Below are positions 54,706-64,000 of a stretch of DNA of 64,000 nt, in pieces. Under the pieces are notes generated by a model. That model was not told the DNA's origin and ran no database searches. It saw only the letters and a program-made list of their open reading frames with translations. Source of the DNA: Entoloma clypeatum (taxonomy: Eukaryota; Basidiomycota; Agaricomycetes; Agaricales; Entolomataceae); contig OY751488.1 of the NCBI GenBank assembly GCA_963565915.1, positions 3,224,001-3,288,000 on the forward strand, written 5' to 3'. Each line of letters begins with the position of its first letter. Position 1 is the first letter of the stretch. Both the position numbers and the translations under genes were made by a program.

Positions 54706-57275
54706 ATGTCAGCGAGACGGTTGTCTGAGAAGCAAGTCGCTATTCCCCAAGATGCTCATTTCTTGGACTTTGAGAACTCCGATGGAGACTCGTCTCGCTG
54801 GCCCACAGATGTCATCCAGATTATTGATAGTGAAGGTCAAGTCAACTTCATGAAGCCAGTAGGACTTGATGACATTCCTGCAGTAAAATGGAGGCTAGGC
54901 GTGGCTCAAGGATTGGCAACTGCTCTCAAACTTCCACGTAAGTCCTTGATCTCAGTCACCAAGAGTTAATTTCGACGCGGCGGCGGTAGAGGGACCAATC
55001 TATGCACTCAGAAGTTGGCCTGAGGGTTACGCATTCTACGATCACCACAAGGGGAGGTCTGATGAACCACGACATGACCTGTATCTATTCGGTGCGCAAA
55101 TATCCTGCCTTTTCATCTCGTCCCATTGATGGCGGTCCTGCAGGTTCAAAGGCACGCTACCGATCCATCAATGAATTCATCCCCCATGCTCTCTGGCTCA
55201 CGCAGGATAGCACAATGAACAATTCGAACTGCCGTTGCAAGTACTGCCAAAAAACATCCCAGAAGGAGGTTCATGCATCTATGGCACCAGGCATTCTTCG
55301 TCAATTACATGGAACGCAGTCTCCAACTCCCTCGAGGCCGAAACCTCTCCGCGATAAAGTCAAGCTGAGTCGTGACGGTCTTCTGAGGAACCGTCCTGAG
55401 CCCAAGATCTACGCAGCCGTGCAAAAGACACCGTTACCTCCATTGGCCAGATCACCGAAGGTCCATCCAAAACACACAATGCTTGTGGAACGAAATGCAG
55501 ATCTCAGGGCCGTTCACTCGAGCTTAGAGATGCAGCTGAAAAGATGGTATAGAGTGGGTGAATTGCTGTGGTGTGCCCTCGACTCCCCAATCGCGAACAT
55601 TGACCAGAGCGTTGCCATTCAATATTGGCCGGGTCTGGTGGATGAGGTCAAGCTGAAAACAATACCCATCCCACAAAAGACAAATAGTCCATATACAGCT
55701 TCTATCCACGCCCGACAAATTAGAGCCAATGGAGACGATGAAGACATCGTCATGGACGCCCCCAGCGGTTCAGTGCCATGGACAGTGCGGCAATCTACGG
55801 AATACCGAATACAGCTTCTTGGAGTCAATCATTCACTTCTCGTCGCTGATGACCATCTATTGCCGTATCAAGCCTATATCCCATCAGCCGAGCTCATCAT
55901 GGAACTTCACAAATGCCCTCCGGAATATTTAAATTTCGAGCGCGAATTCCTTTCAAGATTCAATCCATGTCCAAGGGGAAATAAACCGAGCTTTGAAGCT
56001 GCTGTCGCCCCATATGCTATGGCTGTAGAGATCGGTTCTACACTTTCAAGCTTTTGGTGCTTGACAGACGAGTGGTCCTTCGAATATTCGCTGCCTGTGC
56101 CCTTACCAGCGCCTCGGCCGGAACCTCCAGCATCGTCTGTAGGAGCATTATCTTTACAGGCTGCCCTGCAAACCGCAAGCATACACAATGGTCAAGTCCA
56201 AGCCTCAGCGTCATCGCTACAATATTATCGAAATATCTCGGGACCTAGCTCAGGAATGTCTACATCAGAGATCCAATCACTTTCTGCCCGAATAGCAGGA
56301 AAGGCTTCCACTGGGATATACAGTCAAATACGATTCCAAGGTCTCTGGTGGGGAGCTGAGCGGATATGGACCGATGAGTTTGTCCGGTTGAAAGTTCCCC
56401 GCCGATGCATCGCTCCTAAAGGGGCTGAAAACATTCTACCGCCGTCGGGACCCGGGGCTTCTACGCGAGCGGTTTATACCGAGTCAGGCGAAGATCCCGC
56501 AGAGCTCGCAGAACTCGGGGCAGGTACAAGGGGTGTCTTCATGCGACTGGATGGTCTTTTCATTGTGGATGCTGTTCAAGATGATGGAGTGACGACAAAG
56601 AAGGAATGTCGAGCGAGCGGTATGTTGTATGAACTGGCGGATGCTGATTGGGAAAACCCCGGTCCTACAACACGTCTGCATATCAACGGTCTAACCGGCA
56701 CCACTTCTACACAGGCAGCATCTTCGACGGCAGGGAGCAGCTCTGCAAATCCGATGCCCTTTGTACCCACTCCGTCACCTCTTAATCCACATGCGGCACT
56801 GGGAACCGAAGTTCCTGTCTCAAGTAGCCTGGTTGCTACATCAGACACGTCCCGTCCCGCATCTCCGCCATCCCATCCAGCATTGCCGAACTATTTTGTA
56901 CCTGAAGCGCCTGAAGGTTACGTATTTCGCCCTATTCTGACGGAAGGTCATGAAGTCGTCATCTCCTTAAGCCTCATCAGCGGCCGGTACTATCCTCGAA
57001 TTCTTTCCCACCCGTTGTTGAAACCCATTGTCCACCAGGCCATCGACAGCCCGGCTGAAAAGGAAGAATTGCTGCAAAGGACGAACCTTTGGGCGCTGGA
57101 AGGCTTGGCTGCTGGTTTCCACAATTCGGTGGACCCGACGCATTACAAGACTTCGAGGACAAAGATGGTCGAGGATGCGGATCGGACGGCCGTTAAAGGA
57201 TTGGAGGAACACAGACAGAAGATGATGAGCGAGAGCATCGTGGATGAGTCGGAGTCGATGGATGTTGACGGATGA
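54706..57275 (+). CDS. Clr2-like transcriptional silencing protein
   Basis: A nuclear protein related to fission yeast Clr2, a subunit of the SHREC histone deacetylase/remodeller complex needed for heterochromatic gene silencing. Exons 54706-54937, 54990-55091 and 55144-57275 give 821 aa. The Clr2 signature is clear: GPIYALRSWPEGYAFYDHHK, HDLYLFG across the second intron, RYRSINEFIPHALWLT and CRCKYC. A YRVGELLWCALDSPI/YWPGLVDEV block follows at about 280, and FQGLWWGAERIWTDEFVRLK at about 560. Low-complexity Ser/Pro/Thr linkers separate the blocks, and the C-terminus is acidic (ESMDVDG). The ATG at 54706 is the first in frame. It sits next to a large transposon cluster, which its complex might be expected to silence, though that link is inference. 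Confidence 0.82.
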
Positions 57276-57490
57276 TGTACTACTTAGTATAAACAATGAA
57301 TGATTTGACTCTTTCTTTGACTCCATCTGTGTTGGACTGGTGCCATCTCTGAGCCTCTTGGGGAACCGTCCTCTGGTCCAGGCTTGTAGCCTTACTATAC
57401 CCCCCTCCGCCTTCTTTTCTCACCTTTTGGCCAGTGGCAGTGACTCGGACACCGCGACGGTTCCTCTTTCATTCAAACCCTCTCCTGACT

Positions 57491-60350
57491 ATGGTTTCTA
57501 CTGGCACTCTTTCTCGCAACTCTAATACAAGTGCATCGCCTCCAAACGACCTCGCCCGCACCTCCTCGTCACCGTCACCGTCACCTACAAGTGTTTACTC
57601 CGGTACATTGTCGTCGGATCAGCAGGATGACGGTGCGTCTCGCTCCAACCGCATTTCTATATCCTTGATCAGGTTCCTTTAGAAAACGTCACGATCACAC
57701 CATCCTTGTCGAATAAGTTAGGCAAGCAGCGCAGCTCAGAGTGCGTCACGCCCTTCACTGTTAACCGCAACTCGATTGTAATTTATGTTTCAGAGACCTC
57801 CGTCTGCTCGCAATCTCGACGCATATGACTGAGCTATCGTACGCCATCTCGGATATCCAAACCCGAATATTCGGTGAGGCGAAGCTGCTTGCTCTGTCAT
57901 TCGTGTCTCTGACCTTACTCATTCCAGAAATTCAAGAATTGCGTCACAAGTCGCAATCTTCCAGCGACTCCACTAAGACCACCAATGTTATCGATCAGTC
58001 TTTAATGAGTCTCGATGAGAGGCTCGACACCGTTGAAAAAGGCATGAAAACTGTCCGTGAATCGCTGGAACCCTTCGTTCAAGCCGCGCCGACGCCAACC
58101 TTTCAAAATAACGGAACGGAAGAACCGAATGAGACCGTTTTGCTACTTCGCAAGCATGCTACGTTGGTTGCAGAATGGGAAGCGGTCCAGGATGAGAGTG
58201 ATGTACTTCGGGAGGAGCTGAAAGAGGACAAATGGTTGACGGTGTTCAGGACGGTCACAGATCAAGCTGATGGAATGATGTCGAGTCTGGAGAAAGCTGT
58301 GAATCGCTGCCAGGTAAGATCCTTGCTGTTTCAGTTAAGGGTCTATCAAACCTTGATCAAGGACTTCATATGGCAAGTACATCGACGAGGTGGAGATTAC
58401 TCGCAGATGACTTTATCGACTTCTCGTCGCGATGAGAAACCTCTTCAATTGACTCTAGAGGTTTTTACATCGCTTCTGGAATCATTCGAAGCCAAGAAAA
58501 AGTATGTCCACGGTTGTGTGTACTATGCCCGAGGTCAATTGATGTGACCGATGTAGACACTATATGCCAGCAACCTCCAAAGTCTTATCTATCATCGACA
58601 AAGGCGTTCGTGATCGCGTCACAAAGAATGGTGAAACTTTACGGCGCCATGCAGAATCGGCACAAAGATGGCGAAATCTACGAGAGCGAATATCAAGAAC
58701 GTATACCGAGATGGAGGCTGTGCGTAAAATCCTGGTGAACGGTGAAGCCACCCCCAGTGAAAATGGCTCTAGCACATCAGGAACTGCCTCCAGCAAGCAC
58801 GGTTACCTTGTCACACCTCCCAGCGCTTCAAGGATGTCTCGGGCACCCAGCTCTGCAAGCACTCTATCGCGTTCTATATCTCCTTTCCGCAAATTTGCTC
58901 GCAAGATTACGGGAAACAATCGAGAATCACCCGCCGCAGTCAATGTGAACAAAGTTAATCGCACGCCTTCCTCGGAACATGCGCCCGCTTTGCGCAAGCA
59001 GAAGGGCGCAGTATTCAATTCCCTCCGCGGCAGTATACCCCCTACGCCAGTTACTCCAGAGCGCATTGGACACAAGTACAGCCAGAGTCTAACACCTGAT
59101 TCCTCACCACGAGTTGCAAAGGTTGATATCACTTCAATGACCAAAGCACGGCAAATTAGCAACAAGCAACCGTGGAACAGTTCCACGAAGGTGGAGATGG
59201 AGGAACGGTCAGCAACAATCAAGGGGACACCTCCAAGGCGGCCTCCGTCCTCGGGGGGATGGTATGGCTATTCCAACGATATCCCGCCCGTTCCCCCCAT
59301 CGCAACACCTTATAAGCGGAGCATTTCTCGAGCATCTCTCTCGTCCTCGCGCCCTTTCTCGCCTGTTACTTCGTCGATTCCTACTCATCAGGCCTCGCAA
59401 TTCCCCCTATTCCGACCCCCCTCTCGTGCGCAAACCCCCGCGCGTGAAGTCACACTAGGTCCAGGCCTTACTGATGCTACTCCTCGTCCACGACCCAAGA
59501 CACCCAGTCATATACCACAGCCATCGAAACAGTCACAAATCACACCAAGTCGCTCAGAGAACAGTGAAGATCACAGTAGCCTACAACGTCGCGCCTTTTC
59601 CCCGACGTTCTCTGTTTCGGCGATGAGCGTAACGTCTTCAGGGTTTGGTCATCCTCCACGACCGCCAAGCCGATCAATGATACCTGTTCCCAGCCTTCAT
59701 CTCTCCTCGCCTTCTCGACCAACGTCTGCGATGTCAGACTATAATCGAATAGACAATTTCAGAAGCTCTGCTTCACGAGCACAAACACCCGAGCATGCAC
59801 TTCGAGCTCGCGCCCAGCAAGTTCCGTTTTTCCATGGCACAGTTGGGCGCGGGGCAAGCCGTCCGTCGATGGCGAAGCTACCTCCTTCAAGTTTCAAAGA
59901 TGGGACTGCAAGCCGTGCTCCATCCAGACCCGGATCTCGAACGGGCGCCTACACCCCCAATATCGATAATAATCTCCCTATCCATGAATACATCCCGGGA
60001 AATCCAAGAGATCCCCTTGATGTTGAGGTGGCAGCAATTGTCAACTTAATCTCGCACGGGCTCCTTATTGAGCGAGTTGATCCTCCCCTTCGAAAGCTTC
60101 CCAAAGACGGCGAAGAGATCAAGGCTCAATACGCCTTCTCTACTGGCCTCAGCAGAAAGGTTGTTACATGTCGGTTAACTACTCTTTCTAGGTCTGGGAA
60201 GATGTCGGAAACGACGAAGAAAGTCATGTGTCGCATCGGCGGTGGTGAGTCTCCGGCCCTTTTGTTGACTTGGATGTATCGCTGACATAGGAACACACAG
60301 GCTGGCAGGACCTGAGCCATTATATTCTTAACCGTCAAGCGGGACTATGA
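57491..60350 (+). CDS. KAR9-like cortical spindle-positioning protein with C-terminal GAR-like domain
   Basis: A protein of the yeast Kar9 family, which links microtubule plus ends (Bim1/EB1) to myosin/actin for spindle and nuclear positioning. Exons 57491-57632, 57683-57740, 57794-57873, 57928-58313, 58362-58501, 58557-60244 and 60301-60350 give 847 aa. The N-terminal half is helical and KAR9-like (MTELSYAISDIQTRIFEIQE, DKWLTVFRTVTDQADGMMSS, DFIWQVHRRG). The middle is a long Ser/Pro/Arg-rich disordered region with several SxIP-like tracts (for example SRSMIPVP). The C-terminus RKVVTCRLTTLSRSGK...CRIGGGWQDL resembles the GAS2-related (GAR) microtubule-binding domain, split by the last intron. 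Confidence 0.82.
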
Positions 60351-60742
60351 GGTTATTGTCCGAATCTCACACGCCAGGTTGACAGGTACACAGAGAGGAG
60401 ATTGCTTCATGCCGCCCACCCCTTGTATATTTTTTACATCACCGCCATGTGTCCGTTCCTTGTCGGGCTTTGGTACATATGCAATACCAAGACATGTTAA
60501 CCCTGCCTGTGTTACAGTGATTCTCCTTTGGCACAGACAAACTGTGGATGTACTGCGAGATAAAATGAAAAGAGGAGAAGAAAGCTACATAGAAGTTCGT
60601 AATACATGACAGTCTCGACGATGGTGCTATCGATTTCGGCTCCCTGAGGCCATGCCCCTTCAATGAGGAATCGAACCCCTGAGGAATGTATAAAAGGCTT
60701 TAAGGAGTTCAAAGGAGCCGCAAACCCACATCCCTGTTGACA
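60351..60742. other. Intergenic region between KAR9-like and TRAPPC12 genes
   Basis: 390 bp with the 3' end of the KAR9-like gene and the promoter of TRAPPC12. No gene was seen. A TATAAAAGG element lies at about 60689-60697, roughly 50 bp before the start codon. Confidence 0.45.
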
Positions 60743-62866
60743 ATGGACTCATCAACAGACTCGTCCTCTCCGAAAAGGAGGCCTGTAAAGCAACTGTCCG
60801 CCAAGCTGGGCAAGAATATAAAGCGCCAGTTTCGTCGAATCAGCAACCATTTCCACCATGACCATGTGACGACGCTCACCTCCCCCTCCTTTCCTGTCTT
60901 TGCCCCAACCAAGGAGCACAAAGCCATCCGCAAGGAATCCCCTGTTTCCTCCCTGCGGTCGTCCGACTCCTCGACTATTCCATCCGACCAAATGTCTCAG
61001 CATTCATCTCTCGCACAGTTCCCAACAATCCCCCCAGGAACAGACGCCAAATCGTCTCACGACGATTTGCCCAAAGCACAGGCTTCAGTGACCTCGCCGA
61101 TACCAGGGCTTGCAGATAATCCGTCATCTGCCGAGCGGTCCGAAGCGGAGGCATCGTCTGCTCATTCTGTGTACATCGCACCCGATGCCCTCGATCCTTT
61201 TCTTGTCGATGACGAAGAGAGCGTGTCCTTCGACGAAAACTCACCAGCTCCCAATGCATCTCAACTTACCCTTTCACCTGGTTCACAATCTAACCTCTCT
61301 CTATCTCCAACCACACCCCAGTTGCCTTCGCCAAATTTCAATAAAGATGTGCCACCACCACCGACGAGCGAATCCGACGAATCCCAGGCTCCCGATCTGT
61401 ATTTATCTGGACTGATCGTCCCTTCTATGTTCCTTCCCATACCAAATGTACGCCGGTTTCCCTGTTTCAACCCTTTGACATGGTGGCTATCCAGATCTTC
61501 AATGTATTATAATTGTATTAGACAGATCCCTTGAGTACTCTCCTCACCAAATATATCTATCCTCCTGAGGAGCGTCCTGTCCGAGACCTCACCGGCGACT
61601 GGCAACAAAGTGACTTTCAGACTCTCGTTGTGAGTCAATCAAGACACTCATCTCCAAAGCCTGTTGGTAATGGGAGATTTTATCTGCCCCAGATGACAAA
61701 CAGCTGGCGGGCGCTGGCCAAGATGGCTCGAGACCAGCTGGTGACGACGGATCCTGAGGATTTGGCCCTCATTTTAGGCGTGAGTATGATACCATCTGTG
61801 CAGCATAGGTTTGTGTGACTAATTCTCTAGAACTAGCTCTGGTACATCCGTCTAGCGTGCCTAGCCCGCCTGCGGTTGTTCAACCAGACATCTGCCGAGT
61901 GCACAAACCTCTTCGTCGTGTTGAATGGCGTAGAACCTCTGGAAGCGCGTACCTGGCTTTTTGAGCGCATTTTACCGTTTGAGCTCGAGGTAATGCAGGC
62001 AAGAGTGAAATATTGGGCTGGCGACCATATGGGATATCTTGATGCGTTGAACGCATTGCTGAAGAAATGTAGGACCAAGGCGAGACAAGGAACATTGGAT
62101 CCTCCTATGTGGAAAGAGAGAGGCGCGCGAGTCTGTCTTATCATTGCCTCACAGTTGGTAGAGATGAAGGTCATATTTCTTATATCTTGCCCTCCTCATC
62201 CGAGAAATAACAATAACTTGCAGGAATTCAGAGCTGCGATAAAGCTGCTTGAACCTTTGTGTCAGCAGGGGGAGACGTCCACAGCGGCCCTTCGCTCGTC
62301 CATCGGCCGGATATATTTGCAAAGCGGCGAGATGAAGACAGCTGCCCAACATTTTGAGATAGTGGCCGAAGATCCAGTCGCAAGCCAGGAGATAAAAGAT
62401 ATGAATGCTAGCCTTTTCGCTTCTGCCGAAGGCGATTGGGCGCGAGCCAGTAGCCTTCTCCAGTTAGTCATCCAGAACAACGCAGAAAATTTCGTGGTAG
62501 GTCTTTCTACATCACCGTACGTTGTGCTGCTGAATTTGGCTCGACTCGATCTCCTGCGCTAGGCCGTGAACAACCTATCCGTAGCCTTGTTGAGTCAAGG
62601 AAAACTGAAAGAGAGTATTGGTGTGCTTGAAACTGCGTTGAAATCGTCCCCTTCCAATGTTGTGATTGCAGAACCTGTCTTATTCAATCTCTGTAAGACT
62701 GCACCTTTTCTTGAAACAATTTTAATTAAGCTCACTGCTCCCAGCCACTCTTTACGAATTGCGCTCGTCCACCGCAGCCGAAAGCAAGCGCAATCTACTC
62801 ATTGAAGTTGCGAAATGGGGTGGGGATGGATTGCGAGTTGCTTGCTTGAAGATGCCAACTAATTGA
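60743..62866 (+). CDS. TRAPPC12: TRAPP complex subunit 12-like protein
   Basis: A subunit of the TRAPPIII-type vesicle tethering complex, acting in ER-Golgi traffic and autophagy. Exons 60743-61447, 61522-61779, 61837-62169, 62224-62496, 62563-62692 and 62745-62866 give 606 aa. The first ~230 residues are Ser/Pro-rich and disordered. Then LLTKYIYPPEERPVRDLTGD and NSWRALAKMARDQLVTTDPE mark the TRAPPC12 core, followed by TPR-like helices (EFRAAIKLLEPLCQQGETST, VNNLSVALLSQGKLKESIGV). The start codon is the first ATG in frame at 60743; an upstream TTG is not used. The gene ends 128 bp from the convergent ERG4 gene. Confidence 0.85.
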
Positions 62867-62994
62867 AGTATTGTGTACGGCAAATGTGAATGAGCGAGTT
62901 GTCTTTGAAGCCAATTGGATATACGAAATATGATCCAAGGTATCTCATGTATATCTAATTACAATTTACAATACGATATCTCGTTCTGGGTATC

Positions 62995-64000
62995 TCAATA
63001 CACGCCCGGAATAAATTTCCATTTGACAACCTCGCAATAACGATCCCAATCCTTTCCATATTTCCGCGAGCATCTACAGAAAAGATGAATTAGCATGCTC
63101 ATATATGCTCACAATAATGCCATACCGTTCAAAGTCACGTCCGCAGCGATGTACAAGTACCGTGATAAAGAAAATAGAGTAGAAGTATGGGATGACAGAG
63201 ACAGTACCGGAGATAGCACCCCATAAGAAACTCATTGTCCAATCGGCAACGTAATTCTATGGAGAACATGCTCAGCATCAAGCTGGGGAGGGGAGGGGGG
63301 CAATAAAAAAACTGACAGGCTTCCGGGAATACTTCCACCACCCGCTGGTAAGAAGACGATTACTTTTAAAAAGAAAATCAGACAATCAATCCCTTCAGCG
63401 GCAATGACACATACCCATGAGCAGTCTGGATATATGTGGGGTTCTTCACCACACAGCCAGGAAGTTGAGGGAAAGTCTTGCGGAATTCGGTAATACCCTG
63501 CATCTGCATCTTGAATCGACTCTTCTGTGCCATGGATGTGTCCCAGCTGCAGAGGATGCAAAGAGTGAAGTTTAGTGGGAGGAGAAGCAAGCGGCAAAGA
63601 TACTGACATGTAGTAAGCAGTAAGGAGGGTCGAGTACATGAGGATGTAGGTGAGTGTGGAGAAGTGGTACGTCGAGGGATCATGTGAGGCCATGTACACG
63701 ACGGAGTAGACATATGACTGTAGGTCTCGATCAGGGCATCGAGGAACGCATACAGGGTGAGGACACTCACGAAGGGAACTCCAGCAAGATTCCAGAAGAT
63801 CACAAGGAAACCCCACCTTTGGTCGGTGAGGTGAGCAACTAATGATAAGGGCAGGAAGGGGTGTTACTTTTCGTGGTACATGTCCCAAGTTTGTGGGATG
63901 CATTCTTCTCCCTTGCCACTGTTGGGAAAGCAGATGAGAGGTTGCACTTCGATTGAGGTCGTAAAAGTCTTACCATGCGTTGAGGTAAAGACCAGTGGCA
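62995..64000 (-). CDS. ERG4: Delta(24(24(1)))-sterol reductase (C-24(28) sterol reductase), 5' partial
   Basis: The last enzyme of ergosterol synthesis, an NADPH-dependent ER membrane reductase of the ERG4/ERG24/LBR family. Exons on the minus strand: 64000-63974 (entering from outside), 63918-63868, 63816-63771, 63717-63608, 63546-63415, 63362-63317, 63256-63126 and 63073-62995; all phases agree. Motifs in order: [83 protein letters not shown], and the family C-terminus HRCGRDFERCSRKYGKDWDR with YCEVVKWKFIPGVY. Hydrophobic spans are as expected. The N-terminal half lies beyond the right edge. With the acyltransferase at 52-54 kb, this gives two sterol-metabolism genes 9 kb apart. Confidence 0.9.

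Overview
The window is nuclear DNA of a filamentous basidiomycete, most likely an Agaricomycete. Host genes have many 50-60 bp GT-AG introns and encode fungal proteins (BYE1-type PHD/TFIIS/SPOC factor, Clr2, KAR9, TRAPPC12, ERG4, sterol O-acyltransferase). All mobile elements are eukaryotic: Ty1/Copia and chromodomain Ty3/Gypsy LTR elements, a palindromic MITE and a Tc1/mariner-like transposase relic. There is no bacterial-type operon or CRISPR array.

Layout. 1-5.5 kb holds two tail-to-tail host genes: a zinc polyol dehydrogenase (5' end outside the window) and the BYE1-like gene. About 5.5-52 kb is a nested transposon cluster. 52-64 kb is a compact host island: sterol acyltransferase (-), Clr2 (+), KAR9 with a GAR-like tail (+), TRAPPC12 (+), and ERG4 (-, running off the right edge).

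The cluster can be ordered from target-site duplications and interrupted frames. I use these names: G4 = oldest + strand chromovirus (gag at 29.05 kb, 3' LTR at 47.86-48.34 kb); TR-GAG = gag-only Copia-type element inserted exactly at the G4 gag start (22720-29046, TSD GTTAT); G2 = - strand chromovirus inserted in the 3' part of G4 (33956-45416); G3 = another - strand chromovirus lying inside G2 (36825-43764); G5 = small LTR/gag relic inserted in G4 (45680-47007, TSD GTTAG); G1 = - strand chromovirus (7144-13762) that cuts an old Copia gag; Copia-A = structurally intact - strand Copia element (15679-21463, TSD ATATG, LTRs that look identical by eye).

Two features look novel. First, TR-GAG carries no pol but has about 19 copies of a short imperfect hairpin, GCGCC-N(4-8)-GGCTGC, all on the + strand and all outside its gag ORF. 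Second, both G3 and G4 carry an antisense two-exon gene of about 300 codons between pol and the 3' LTR. It has an acidic/basic coiled-coil region, a Cys pattern with Zn2Cys6 spacing split by an intron at the same place, and a basic tail. In G4 this antisense frame reads without a stop across two later insertions (927 nt, an exact multiple of three), although gag-pol of the same element is full of stops.

Coordinates, frames, splice sites and TSDs were read by hand. Family names rest on motif recognition, not on database searches.
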